54,354 bases of DNA from DTU089 sp002440045 (GCA_937885695.1 CALABP010000023.1:1-54354); one strand, 5' to 3'; counted from the stretch's first letter, positions 41,824 through 50,907 are shown. Translations and numbers: made by a program. Notes: generated by a model not told the origin, from the sequence alone.

Positions 41824-42638
41824 AGCTTCACACCTCCGAATATCATCATTGCAACGGCAAAGCCGAATGCCACCGTTACGGCAAGAAGCACCGCCTGCAC
41901 AAGCTGAATAAGCCCCGAAACCGTGTCGCCGAAAAGCATATCGCGAACGGCGTTGCCGAAAGAAAGCCCCGGAATCAAAAGCATTATCGTGCCAATCATT
42001 ATCATATCGGGGTTGTCGCCCAAGCCGAGTTTAATAAGCAGCAGCGCCGCAAGTGCGCCCACAAAAGACACGGCGACCGTGTGAACCATTTGATTTATAA
42101 AAGAAAACTTGTGAAGATTAAAAAACGTAATTACAAGACCAGCCAAAGCCGCGGCAAGCGCGTCGTAAAGCGAGCCGCCGAAGAACACGGCAAAACCGCC
42201 CGCACCGAGAATTGCGCCGATATACGAGACAATTTTCGGGTAGGCTTTTTTATTTTTTATTTCCTTGATTTTTTCATCGACATCGCAAAGAGCAACGCTG
42301 CCGCCGCACACCTTGCGCGAAAGGTCGTTCATTCTGTCAAGAACAAACATATCGTTCGCCGTTTTATAAAGCCGTCTTACCTGCGACGACTGTTTGCCGT
42401 CAGCCATTCTGACACTTGCGATTATAAGTGACGGAAGCGCAAAAACATCGGTTGACACTGCGCCGTATGCAGAGCATATTCTCGTAACGGTATCCTCAAT
42501 TCTGTGAGGCTCGCCGCCGCAGCGCAATATTTCTTCGCCGATATTAAGCGCTCTGCAAAGAATATAATCAGCAGAATAGCATTCACCCTCACTAAAGGGT
42601 GCGCTGTTTTGCTGATTTTCGATTGGTAGCTCCGTCAT
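41820..42638 (-). CDS. Threonine/serine exporter large subunit (YjjP/DUF1212)
   Basis: 272 residues. A soluble N-terminal part contains 'ILRCGGEPHRIEDTVTRIC', the DUF1212 signature, followed by five membrane helices (about 135-270) with 'MLLIPGLSFGNAVRDMLFGD'. Pairs with the downstream YjjB-like gene. Start: ATG with GGAGAA upstream. Confidence 0.87.
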   Translation of the reverse strand: MTELPIENQQNSAPFSEGECYSADYILCRALNIGEEILRCGGEPHRIEDTVTRICSAYGAVSTDVFALPSLIIASVRMADGKQSSQVRRLYKTANDMFVLDRMNDLSRKVCGGSVALCDVDEKIKEIKNKKAYPKIVSYIGAILGAGGFAVFFGGSLYDALAAALAGLVITFFNLHKFSFINQMVHTVAVSFVGALAALLLIKLGLGDNPDMIMIGTIMLLIPGLSFGNAVRDMLFGDTVSGLIQLVQAVLLAVTVAFGFAVAMMIFGGVKL

Positions 42639-42684
42639 AACAATTTCTCCGTTATTGTGCTTATTGATTAATCAGAGGTTATTT

Positions 42685-43275
42685 TTATCTTAATACGCCT
42701 TTTGCCGAGGGAATGTCGTTTTTAAAAGCAGAGTCAAGCGACGAAGCGTCTCTTAAAACTCTTGCAAACGCCTTGAAAAGACACTCGGCGGTGTGATGAG
42801 AGTTATTACCCGCAAGCTTTCTTAAATGAAGTGTAACAGACGAATTGCGAACAAACGTCATAAAGAACTCTTCGACAAGCTCCACATCAAAATCGCCTAT
42901 TCTTTCGCTTAAAAACGGAACGTCAAAAGCAAGATAGCCCCTGCCCGAAATATCAACCGCGGCAAGAATAAGGCTGTCGTCCATGGGGATTGTTGCGTCG
43001 GCAAAGCGGTTGATGCCGCGTCTGTCGCCGAGCGCCTCGTTAAACGCCCTGCCGAGAAGCATTGCAACATCCTCTACGGTATGATGATAGTCAACATCGG
43101 TGTCGCTTTCACAGCTTACATAAAGGTCGAATTTGGAATGCTTTGCAAACTGCGTGAGCATATGGTCGAAAAAGCCGCAGCCGGTAACGATATTTGATTT
43201 GCCCGAACCGTCAAGGCTGAGGGAAAGTGAAATTTTTGTTTCGTTTGTTTTTCTCGTCAAACCGGAAGTTCTCAT
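42685..43275 (-). CDS. hisB: Imidazoleglycerol-phosphate dehydratase
   Basis: 196 residues; the sixth step of histidine synthesis. Manganese-binding motifs 'GFFDHMLTQFAKHS', 'DYHHTVEDVAMLLG', 'MDDSLILAAVD' and 'NNSHHTAECLFKAFARVL'. It is the monofunctional form (no phosphatase domain). Start: ATG with AGGAGAA upstream. It stands outside a his operon, with its own promoter and tandem operators, next to a TrpR/YerC-family regulator. Confidence 0.95.
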   Translation of the reverse strand: MRTSGLTRKTNETKISLSLSLDGSGKSNIVTGCGFFDHMLTQFAKHSKFDLYVSCESDTDVDYHHTVEDVAMLLGRAFNEALGDRRGINRFADATIPMDDSLILAAVDISGRGYLAFDVPFLSERIGDFDVELVEEFFMTFVRNSSVTLHLRKLAGNNSHHTAECLFKAFARVLRDASSLDSAFKNDIPSAKGVLR

Positions 43276-43312
43276 AAAATTCTCCTATAAGTACAAACTT
43301 TTACCACATTAT

Positions 43313-43341
43313 TTTATATCACAAAGTCACGCCAAAATCAA
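43313..43341 (-). promoter_or_regulatory. hisB promoter
   Basis: -35 TTGATT (43341-43336), 17 bp, -10 TATAAA (43318-43313). Confidence 0.75.
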
Positions 43342-43345
43342 TACG

Positions 43346-43385
43346 TAATATCCATTAAATCGCACATAATATCCATTAAATCGCA
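43346..43385 (-). promoter_or_regulatory. Tandem operator-like repeats upstream of hisB
   Basis: Two perfect 19-bp direct repeats (43346-43364 and 43367-43385), 21 bp apart, about two helical turns. Each contains the inverted element TAAT-N4-ATTA. They start 5 bp upstream of the hisB -35 and lie beside the YerC-type regulator gene, the natural candidate to bind them. Confidence 0.7.
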
Positions 43386-43390
43386 AATTT

Positions 43391-43425
43391 GCATAAAAAT
43401 ACCCCGAATTTTAAGCTTCGGGGAT
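43391..43425 (-). terminator. Rho-independent terminator of the YerC-family gene
   Basis: Stem CCCCGAA/TTCGGGG (43423-43417 with 43408-43402), then TATTTTTATG on the minus strand. Confidence 0.8.
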
Positions 43426-43436
43426 TTTAAATATAA

Positions 43437-43721
43437 TTATTTCTCGATTCGTTCAATTGCCGTTTTATAGCCGTTGTTACCGTACAAAAGACAGCGGTTT
43501 ACACGGCTGATTGTAGTGGAGCTTGCGCCCGTCGCCGCAGAAACGGCGTTATAGTTTGCGCCGCTTTGAAGCTTACAGGCAACGTCAAAACGCTGCGCCA
43601 AATCCTGAAGCTCTTTAATTGTGCAAATATCATCCAAAAAAGCGCGAAGCTCTTCGGGCGTTTTAAGGGTAAGCATTGCTTTAATAAGACGTTCTGTAGC
43701 CTCGTTGTTAATAGCGTTCAT
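43437..43721 (-). CDS. TrpR-superfamily transcriptional regulator (YerC/YecD)
   Basis: 94 residues from the ATG at 43721, with GGAGGAG directly upstream. Helical TrpR-like fold: 'TIKELQDLAQRFDVACKL' and the DNA-reading 'VSAATGASSTTISRVNRCL' helix-turn-helix. YerC-family proteins are TrpR relatives found in Firmicutes; from memory they have been proposed as histidine-metabolism repressors (HisR). Position directly upstream of hisB and its tandem repeats agrees with that. It has its own promoter and terminator. Confidence 0.9.
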   Translation of the reverse strand: MNAINNEATERLIKAMLTLKTPEELRAFLDDICTIKELQDLAQRFDVACKLQSGANYNAVSAATGASSTTISRVNRCLLYGNNGYKTAIERIEK

Positions 43722-43762
43722 TTTCTCCTCCGAAATGCAGTTATTTGGGTTTGCCTGTATAT

Positions 43763-43791
43763 AATTTACCACTTTACAGAGCTAAAGTCAA
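43763..43791 (-). promoter_or_regulatory. Promoter of the YerC-family regulator
   Basis: -35 TTGACT (43791-43786), 17 bp, -10 TAAATT (43768-43763). Confidence 0.7.
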
Positions 43792-43807
43792 GACGCCGCT
43801 GTAAATA

Positions 43808-45268
43808 TCACAGTTTTTTCCTTGTCCACGAACTTTTTGCAAATATCGCAAGCACGGGGAATATTTCAAGACGGCCCGCAAGCATATCAAATATAAGAAC
43901 AAGCTTTGACAAAATGCCGTAACACGAAAAGTTACTCATGGGACCCACTTTATCAAGACCGGGGCCTATGTTATTAAAGCACGAAATAACAGCCGAGACG
44001 TTTGTTTCGACAGAAAACCCGTCAAGCGACACAACAAGAAGGCTGAAGATTATAATAATTACATATGCCGCAAGATATGCGTTGGTGTTGTCAAGCACCT
44101 GTTCGTTTACGGCTTGACCGTCAACGGTTACAACCTCAACCTTTCTTGGGAAAATATTCTTTTTGATATTGCGCTTTAAGCCCCTGAAAAGAAGCATTGC
44201 CCTGCCGCATTTAAGACCGCCGCCCGTACTGCCTGCACACGCGCCGATTATCATAAGAAAGAGTATGACCGTTTTTGAAAAGCCCGGCCAATTGTTAAAA
44301 TCGGTTGTCGAATAGCCGGTTGTTGTGATAATGCTTGAAACCTGAAAAGCCGCGTGGCGCAGCGTCTCGGAAAGCGAGCCGTACATTTTGTAAATATTCA
44401 AAGCGATTGCCGCAACGGCTGAAAAATACACAATAAAGTACATTCTCAGCTCTTCATTTTTCAAAACGCTTTTAAACTGGCGCATAAGCACCATATAATA
44501 GCACGAAAAATTAATTCCGAATAGGAACATAAACACAGTCGTAACATTCTGAATATACGGGCTGTAGCTTGCCAAACTGTCGTTCTTGATTCCGAAGCCG
44601 CCCGTACCCGCCGTGCCGAAAGCCGTGCAAATCGCTTCAAAAAGCGGCATTTTTCCGAAAAGAAGAAAAATAACGTCAAGCACGGTGAAAGCAACGTAGA
44701 TAAGATAAAGAATCAAAGCCGAGTTGCGTATTTTTGGAACAAGCTTTGAAACAACAGGCCCCGGGCTTTCTGCGCGCATAAGATGCAAAGTAAAGCCTTC
44801 GCTTCTGCCGCTGACGGGTATAACCGCAAGTATAAACACAAGCACGCCCATTCCGCCGAGCCAATGGCTGAAGCTTCGCCAATAAAGCATACCTCGCGAA
44901 AGGCTTTCAACATCCGATAAAACAGACGCGCCCGTGGTCGTAAAGCCCGAAACAATTTCAAAAAGCGCATTGACAAAGCCTTTTATTTCACCCGAGAATA
45001 CAAACGGCAAGCACCCGAGAAGGCTTATAATAAACCAACTGAGCCCCACGCACAAAAGCCCCTCTCTTGCATAAAATGCACTGCTCGCCTTTTTTGTGAG
45101 AAGATAGAGAATAACGCAAAACGGGAGCATAACGGCATATGCAAGAAGAAAGCCGAAAACGGCATCGCGCTCGGAATCGACAACGCTTATAAGCAATGCC
45201 GGAAGCATAAAAAGCGCTTCAACGCCGACTATTCGCGAAATAATTCGCCCAATCATTTTATAGTTCAT
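43808..45268 (-). CDS. trkH: Potassium uptake channel subunit TrkH/KtrB
   Basis: 486 residues, about ten membrane segments arranged as four pore repeats. The selectivity-filter segments are 'SGFTTTGASVL', 'FGTAGTGGFGIKND', 'GACAGSTGGGLKCGR' and 'FNNIGPGLDKVGP'. It imports K+ together with the TrkA ring encoded 27 bases upstream. Start: ATG with CGGAGA. Confidence 0.94.
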   Translation of the reverse strand: MNYKMIGRIISRIVGVEALFMLPALLISVVDSERDAVFGFLLAYAVMLPFCVILYLLTKKASSAFYAREGLLCVGLSWFIISLLGCLPFVFSGEIKGFVNALFEIVSGFTTTGASVLSDVESLSRGMLYWRSFSHWLGGMGVLVFILAVIPVSGRSEGFTLHLMRAESPGPVVSKLVPKIRNSALILYLIYVAFTVLDVIFLLFGKMPLFEAICTAFGTAGTGGFGIKNDSLASYSPYIQNVTTVFMFLFGINFSCYYMVLMRQFKSVLKNEELRMYFIVYFSAVAAIALNIYKMYGSLSETLRHAAFQVSSIITTTGYSTTDFNNWPGFSKTVILFLMIIGACAGSTGGGLKCGRAMLLFRGLKRNIKKNIFPRKVEVVTVDGQAVNEQVLDNTNAYLAAYVIIIIFSLLVVSLDGFSVETNVSAVISCFNNIGPGLDKVGPMSNFSCYGILSKLVLIFDMLAGRLEIFPVLAIFAKSSWTRKKL

Positions 45269-45295
45269 TTTAAATATCTCCGAAACCCAAAAAAA

Positions 45296-46654
45296 TCATT
45301 CAAAAATATCGTTAAGCTGACGAATCATAACATCGCCGCCCGAAACGACGATAATTGTATCGCCCTGTGAAAAGAAAGAGTCGCCGTTCGGAATTTCCGT
45401 TCTGCCGCGCTTGTTTATCGAAACGAGAAGAACGTGCTTTTTAAGACGAAGGTCTTTAAGAGGAGTGTCGCAGTTAAGCGCTTTTGAATCCACCCTGAAT
45501 TCCATAGCCTCGGCGTTGCCGTCGGCAAAATGATGAACCGCAACAGCCGCACCCGTTTGATTTTCCATGGCGCGTACATAACGCTCTATTTGGTCACAGC
45601 AAAGCTTTTTGGGGCAAATCATACTGCCAATAGGCAATGTATCAATAATTCCGCTTTCCTCTACCCTGCCTAGCTTTGTTATTATCTGCGGAACGCCGCA
45701 ATTGCTTCCGTAAAGAGAAATCATAATGTTAAGCTCGTCAATACCTGTTAAAGTAACAAGCGCTTCGCACTCCGAAAGCCCCGCCTGAATAAGAAGCTGT
45801 CTGTCGCTTGCGTCACCGTGAATAATATCGGTTTTCGGCAAAAGCGCGGCAAGCTCGCGGCAGCGGTTATAGTCGTTTTCGATAAGCGTTACGGCAATAT
45901 TTGTGGTCTCAAGGCGCTGTGCGAGATAATAGCTGATTTTGCCGCCGCCCGCAAGAATTACGCGCCTGACTTTTTTTGAGATTATGCCGAGATTTTTTAA
46001 AAGCGCCGAAAGATTTTCGGACTGTGCCGTAACAAAAATCCTGTCGTTTTCACGCATTACAAAATCGCCGCCCGGGATTATAACCTCGTTTTTGCGCATA
46101 ACGGCGCAAACAAGAACCTTGCATTTAACGATTTTGTAAAGGTCGTTTAACGAAACGTCTTTTAATTTGCTTTGCGCGTTGACTTTAAGCTCGACAATTT
46201 CAACTCTGCCGTTTGCAAAGCTGTCGCGCTTTAAAAAGCCCGGAAGCTGTAAAAGCCGTTCTATTTCGATTGCCGCCTGGCGCTCGGGATTAACTATAAG
46301 CGAAAGTCCGAAAACATCGCGCATATCAAAAATCTGGTCGCGGTATTCGGGATTTCTTATTCGCGCAATGGTGTGTATTTTAGGATTAAGCCTGTGCGCC
46401 GTCATACAGCAAAGAAGATTTATTTCGTCGGTGCTTGTCGCCGCTATCAAAAGGTCGGCGCCTTTGACATCTGCCTGAGTCAGAACATCGGTGGTCGCGC
46501 AGTTGCCTTTTATTGCCATAATATCGTAAAGCTCCACGCTTGTTTCAAGCACGCTTTGGTTTGAGTCGATAAGAGTAATGTCATACCCCTGCTCTGAAAG
46601 CTGTTTTGTAAGTGTTGCGCCGACTTTTCCGTCGCCGGCTATAATTATTTTCAA
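45296..46654 (-). CDS. trkA: Trk system potassium uptake protein TrkA
   Basis: About 452 residues: two RCK units, each an NAD-binding RCK_N ('IAGDGKVGATLTKQLSEQG' and 'ILAGGGKISYYLAQRLE') plus a TrkA_C domain. It gates TrkH in response to nucleotides. I choose TTG 46654 (protein 'MKIIIAGDGKVG') because that is the family N-terminus; a GTG at 46663 is only two bases from the GGGG ribosome site. Confidence 0.93.
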   Translation of the reverse strand: MKIIIAGDGKVGATLTKQLSEQGYDITLIDSNQSVLETSVELYDIMAIKGNCATTDVLTQADVKGADLLIAATSTDEINLLCCMTAHRLNPKIHTIARIRNPEYRDQIFDMRDVFGLSLIVNPERQAAIEIERLLQLPGFLKRDSFANGRVEIVELKVNAQSKLKDVSLNDLYKIVKCKVLVCAVMRKNEVIIPGGDFVMRENDRIFVTAQSENLSALLKNLGIISKKVRRVILAGGGKISYYLAQRLETTNIAVTLIENDYNRCRELAALLPKTDIIHGDASDRQLLIQAGLSECEALVTLTGIDELNIMISLYGSNCGVPQIITKLGRVEESGIIDTLPIGSMICPKKLCCDQIERYVRAMENQTGAAVAVHHFADGNAEAMEFRVDSKALNCDTPLKDLRLKKHVLLVSINKRGRTEIPNGDSFFSQGDTIIVVSGGDVMIRQLNDIFE

Positions 46655-46675
46655 AAAAATCACTACCCCTTTAAG

Positions 46676-47959
46676 TTATGAGAGTTCGACCTTATTGTTA
46701 TCATTTTTGACAGAAGAAGCAAAAAATACCGTCAGCGCCTTTATCATATACCCCGTATCATAAGCGCCCGCCGTTTCATAGGAGGAGTGCATAGCGAGCT
46801 GCGCTAGGCCTATGTCAGCCGTGTTAAGCGAAACAACGGTATTTGAAATATTGCCGAGCGTAGAGCCGCCCGGCATATCGGCGCGGTTGCAATAGCTTTG
46901 CGTGGGCACCTCGGCTTTTTTAGCAATCTTTTTGAAAAGTGCGGCAGAAAGCGCGTCGGTCGTATATTTTTGGTTTGCGTTATATTTAATCACAATGCCG
47001 CCGTTCATATAAACCGAATGATTTCTGTCGGCATATTCGCCGTGATTGGGGTGCACCGCGTGCGCGTTGTCGCACGAGAGCATAAAGCTGTCGGAAACAG
47101 CTGAAACAAAATCCTCTTTGCCGCCGGAAAACGCCGAATTAATTCTTTCAAGAACATCCGAAAGGAAGGTTGACGCCGCGCCCTGCTTTGTGTCGCTGCC
47201 GACTTCTTCGTTATCGAAAACAGCAAGAACGGGTACGGATTTTTCATTTTGCGATGCCAAAAATGCCTCTTTTGCAGAGAAAACGCACTGCAAATCGTCA
47301 AGCCGCGGAGCGCATATAAGGTCGTTTATTTCAACGCCACTTTGGGTGTTGTAAACATAAATATCACTGCCGAGAATTTTTTCGTAAGGCACGTTGCAAA
47401 GCTTTGAAAGATATGCCTTAAAGCCGCCTTCGTTATTGCCCGTCGAATAAAGCGGAAGCATATCGACAGCGGCGTTATATGACATACTGTCGTTTGCGTT
47501 TCTGTTCATATGTATTGCGACGTTCGGGATAACGGCAACGCTTTTTTCTGAATTGATAAGCTTTGTTTCGACGCCGTTTTCGGTTTCGAGCACAACGCGG
47601 CCCGCAACGCCCAAGGGTCTGTCAAGCCAGGTTGAGCAAAGCATTCCGCCGTATTTTTCGGTCGAAAGGCTTATGTATTTTTCACTTGAAAGCTCGCCGT
47701 TTTCTTTTATTTTAAAGCTCGGGCTGTCAGAATGCGCGGCGGCAATCATATACCCGTGAAAGCCGTTTTTCGGAAGCTTAAAGGCAATAAGCGACGAAAA
47801 ATTTCGCGTTACAAAATAAGTGCCGCCTAAAGAAAGCTCCCATTTTTCATTTTCAAAAAGTTCTTTAAAGCCTTTTTCTTTAAGCTCTTTTTTTAATGTA
47901 TCCACAGCATGGAACGCCGTAGGAGAATTTTTAATAAATTCAAAAAGTTTTTCGTTCAT
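46676..47959 (-). CDS. M18 family aminopeptidase
   Basis: 427 residues. Zinc ligands in 'AAAHSDSPSFKI', 'APRLDDLQCVFS', 'VFDNEEVGSDTKQGA' and 'QLAMHSSYETAGA'; 'RADMPGGSTLG' is a family motif. It removes N-terminal, often acidic, residues in the cytosol. The ATG at 47959 has AGGTG seven bases upstream; the GTG two codons earlier overlaps it. It sits 21 bases before trkA. Confidence 0.92.
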   Translation of the reverse strand: MNEKLFEFIKNSPTAFHAVDTLKKELKEKGFKELFENEKWELSLGGTYFVTRNFSSLIAFKLPKNGFHGYMIAAAHSDSPSFKIKENGELSSEKYISLSTEKYGGMLCSTWLDRPLGVAGRVVLETENGVETKLINSEKSVAVIPNVAIHMNRNANDSMSYNAAVDMLPLYSTGNNEGGFKAYLSKLCNVPYEKILGSDIYVYNTQSGVEINDLICAPRLDDLQCVFSAKEAFLASQNEKSVPVLAVFDNEEVGSDTKQGAASTFLSDVLERINSAFSGGKEDFVSAVSDSFMLSCDNAHAVHPNHGEYADRNHSVYMNGGIVIKYNANQKYTTDALSAALFKKIAKKAEVPTQSYCNRADMPGGSTLGNISNTVVSLNTADIGLAQLAMHSSYETAGAYDTGYMIKALTVFFASSVKNDNNKVELS

Positions 47960-47975
47960 TTTCACACACCTGTTT

Positions 47976-48968
47976 TTATTTTAAAAACTCTTTGCACTGC
48001 TTGCCCGAAAGATTTTTAATGTCGAGCCTTAAAATGCAAAGCCCCGCGTATTCGTCGGCTATAGCTTTGTTTCTGTTCTCTTCGCTGTCAAACGGAGCGT
48101 ATTTTAAGGCAATTTTTGTAATTGCCTCGTTAATTTCGCTCACATCTGTTACAACGCTTATTTTGCCGAATGCGGTAACGCTTTTAAAAAGCGTTGTGTA
48201 TTTTTCGGAAAGAACATCATCTTCCGCTATTACGCAAAACGAAGCTTTATCGGAATTTTTCACTGCGTCGATTTTATGTCCGCTTTTTGCGCAGTGAAAA
48301 TAAATTTTGCCGTTTTCATACAAAAAGCTGAGCGGAACGGTATAAGGATAGCCGCAATCGCCCAAAACGGCAAGCACGCCCGATGAAGCAAATGAAAGTA
48401 TCTCTTCGCACGAAGAAAAAGACAGCTCCTGCTTTTTGCGGCGCATCGTTCTGAAATATTCGGCGCCGTTTTCTTTATAAAAGCTGCTTTTATTTAAAAC
48501 ATAGCGCGGACCCTCTTCGCCCGATTTTCCGTCGAGAACAAAGCCGAGTTTCAAAAGGACTCTTTTTGAAGCGGTGTTATCGGGAGCGGTTTCGGCTTCA
48601 ATCGCGTCGGCATTGCCGTTTTCAAAAGCCCACTTGCAAAGAGCGTAAACGCCCTCAAAAGCGATTCCCCTGCCCCAAAATTCTTCATTTATTCCGTAGC
48701 CTATTTCGGGGTTGTTCTCTGCGGGCGGGCCTTTAAAGCAAGCGTCGCCTATCATATCGCCGCTTTCTTTAGTGAAAAAGCCCCAAGCCGTATACCACAG
48801 ATAATCCTCGGGATTTCCTTTTGAAAGCTTAAGCATTTCCGAATACGCTTTATACATCTCGCTGTCCTTTTCAATATAAGAATCGGCAAGATTTTTCATT
48901 TCTTCTTCGTTAAGAGGGCGTATAAAAAGCCGCTCTGTTTCGAGCGTAACGCCATCGGGAAATTTCAT
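47976..48968 (-). CDS. GNAT acetyltransferase fused to a pyridoxamine-oxidase-like flavoprotein domain
   Basis: 330 residues, two domains. 1 to about 165 is a RimJ/RimL-type N-acetyltransferase: 'ETERLFIRPL', 'PEIGYGINEEFWGRGIAFEG' (acetyl-CoA loop) and 'NTASKRVLLKLGFV'. About 173-330 is a split-barrel FMN-binding domain like the NimA/pyridoxamine 5'-phosphate oxidase group: 'MRRKKQELSF', 'GVLAVLGDCGYPYTVPLSF' and 'IYFHCAKSGHKIDAVKNS'. The combination in one chain is unusual. It lies 3 bases after a DUF1003 gene and 16 before the M18 peptidase. Confidence 0.85.
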   Translation of the reverse strand: MKFPDGVTLETERLFIRPLNEEEMKNLADSYIEKDSEMYKAYSEMLKLSKGNPEDYLWYTAWGFFTKESGDMIGDACFKGPPAENNPEIGYGINEEFWGRGIAFEGVYALCKWAFENGNADAIEAETAPDNTASKRVLLKLGFVLDGKSGEEGPRYVLNKSSFYKENGAEYFRTMRRKKQELSFSSCEEILSFASSGVLAVLGDCGYPYTVPLSFLYENGKIYFHCAKSGHKIDAVKNSDKASFCVIAEDDVLSEKYTTLFKSVTAFGKISVVTDVSEINEAITKIALKYAPFDSEENRNKAIADEYAGLCILRLDIKNLSGKQCKEFLK

Positions 48969-48971
48969 AAA

Positions 48972-49502
48972 TCAAACGTCCTTTTTTTCGTTATTCTTTT
49001 CAAGCGCGTTTATTCTCGCCTTGATTTCGTTTTGATTTTCAATTACTTCATCAAGCTTTTTATGCAAATCGTCAAGAATAAGCTCGCTTTTAAGATTGAC
49101 CTTGTAATCGTTTTCGGCGCGCTCGCGGTCTTTTGCCTCCTGCCTGTTTTGGCTCATCATAATAAGCGGAGCCTGAACAGCAGCTATGCACGACAAAACA
49201 AGGTTGAGAAGTATAAACGGATATGCGTCAAAGGCTTTTGAAGCGAGAACGACGTTTAAAACCATCCATATAACCATAACGGCAATAAAGCTGAAAATAA
49301 ACGCCCAGCTGCCCGCGAATTTCGCAACAGCGTCGGAGGCTTTTTGACCGAACGAAAGCCTGCTTTTTGTATCCTCCGAATTTTTTGAAAAATTCGTTGT
49401 TATAAGCTGATGAATAAGCTCTTCGTCGGTAAACTCACTGTCAGTTACGTCGAGAAGCTCTTTGATAATTTCCTGTCTGTCATTAGTGTCTTTATTTTGC
49501 AT
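48972..49502 (-). CDS. DUF1003 membrane protein
   Basis: 176 residues: two hydrophobic helices (about 68-90 and 95-118) with the family segment 'NLVLSCIAAVQAPLIMMSQNRQ', then a cytosolic coiled-coil tail ('KLDEVIENQNEIKARINALE'). Function of the family is unknown. It lies between the exported transglutaminase protein and the acetyltransferase fusion. Confidence 0.88.
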   Translation of the reverse strand: MQNKDTNDRQEIIKELLDVTDSEFTDEELIHQLITTNFSKNSEDTKSRLSFGQKASDAVAKFAGSWAFIFSFIAVMVIWMVLNVVLASKAFDAYPFILLNLVLSCIAAVQAPLIMMSQNRQEAKDRERAENDYKVNLKSELILDDLHKKLDEVIENQNEIKARINALEKNNEKKDV

Positions 49503-49517
49503 AAATTCAACCTCAAT

Positions 49518-50879
49518 TTATATAACTTCAATATTTCTGTTACTGCCCGAAACGCACCTTTCAAGCATCATCATATCAAGAACGTCAAGATAGCCGTCGC
49601 AGTTCATATCGCCAGCCATATCAAAAATGCCATTGACAAAGCCGCTTTCGCCGGAAAGCACTCTTGTTCTTAAAAGCGTGTAATCTGTGCTGTCGCAAAC
49701 GCCGTCGCCGTTTACGTCGCCGAGAAGCACAAGAGTCCATTCCTCGTTTGCAAAAGAAGCGCCGCTTTTAACCGTGAATTTGTCGCCGGTGGCGTTAAAT
49801 TCGGCGTTGACTGCCACGCCGTTATAATAAACAGGCTCGTTTTTTTGATAAACAGAGCGTTTTAAAACCTTTGAAGCCGAAACCGCGGCTGAATTGAACG
49901 TTGAAGAAAATGCTGTATATGTTTCGCCAGCACCCGAATAAGCGCTTTGTGAAAACACAACGTCGGGCGTTGCAGAGTCACTTAAAGAAACGTGAGTTTC
50001 ATAAAACGCACTGTCGGAATCGAGCGCGTCGGGCGTTTCACTGCCGACAAGGAAAAAGCCGTAGGAACGTTCATCGTCAATATCGTCGTTTGCAACGTCT
50101 ACATAATACCAATTGCCGTCGTCCATATAAACACCGTTCCACATATGAGCGCCGTCGTTAAGCGTTATGCACGGGATTTTAAGATAATCGCAAAAGAGCT
50201 TGAAGGTTTTTGCATAGCCCTCGCACGAGGAAAGCCCGTCTAGAAGCGCGCCGACAACATTGTGAGCTCGGTCGTTCACTTCATTAGAAACGCTTTCGTC
50301 ATTTTCTGCCGCAGGCTCAAGCGAAACAGCGTCGGCAACAAGGTCGTGAACGGCAAGAAGAAGCTCATAACGCGTGTTATACTGCGAAAAATTCTGCGCC
50401 GCAACGGTTGAAGCAATATATGAATATGTATTTTCAACCGAGTCATAAACGGTGTTCCTCGGAAGAGAAAGCTTTAAAGCTGCCGTGTCGCCGCTGTCAA
50501 AAACGCCGTTTGAGTTATTGTCGCAAAGATTTTCGTATGTAATGCTCATACCTTCAATCCAAAACAAATGCGGGCAATCCTTTAAAACCGCATAAAAAAG
50601 CCTTTCAAGGTTAATTGAAGAAAAAACTTCGTATGTTATGTCTTCACCCGAAATTGAAGAAAGAGTAACATCCGCCGCGCCCGCTTCCAAGGCGGCAACA
50701 GCGTCAAAAAGCTCTTTTTCGGGCGATGTCAGCATATCGCGCGATGAAACCGTCTGAAGCGAATAAAAAGGCTTTAAACCGCCGTTTTGCGCCGCCTCGC
50801 CGACAGAGCCGTATGCAAAAAAGCCGAAGACAGCACAAATCATTATCAAAGCGAGAAGTACCGCTGAAATTCTTTTCAT
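49518..50879 (-). CDS. Secreted transglutaminase-like protein with dockerin domain
   Basis: 453 residues. Signal peptide (1 to about 28). A transglutaminase-like cysteine protease core (about 150-275) has the Cys in 'GLSSCEGYAKTFKLFC', His in 'AHMWNGVYMDDGNWYYVD' and the Asp just after. The C-terminus is a type I dockerin with two calcium loops, 'DVNGDGVCDSTDYTLL' and 'DMNCDGYLDVLDMMML', which bind cohesins of cellulosome-like complexes. An isolated EF-hand-like 'DNNSNGVFDSGD' lies near residue 120. Start: ATG 50879 with GGATGGGG upstream. Confidence 0.88.
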   Translation of the reverse strand: MKRISAVLLALIMICAVFGFFAYGSVGEAAQNGGLKPFYSLQTVSSRDMLTSPEKELFDAVAALEAGAADVTLSSISGEDITYEVFSSINLERLFYAVLKDCPHLFWIEGMSITYENLCDNNSNGVFDSGDTAALKLSLPRNTVYDSVENTYSYIASTVAAQNFSQYNTRYELLLAVHDLVADAVSLEPAAENDESVSNEVNDRAHNVVGALLDGLSSCEGYAKTFKLFCDYLKIPCITLNDGAHMWNGVYMDDGNWYYVDVANDDIDDERSYGFFLVGSETPDALDSDSAFYETHVSLSDSATPDVVFSQSAYSGAGETYTAFSSTFNSAAVSASKVLKRSVYQKNEPVYYNGVAVNAEFNATGDKFTVKSGASFANEEWTLVLLGDVNGDGVCDSTDYTLLRTRVLSGESGFVNGIFDMAGDMNCDGYLDVLDMMMLERCVSGSNRNIEVI

Positions 50880-50907
50880 AAATATCCCCATCCTATTTTT
50901 TTAGTTC

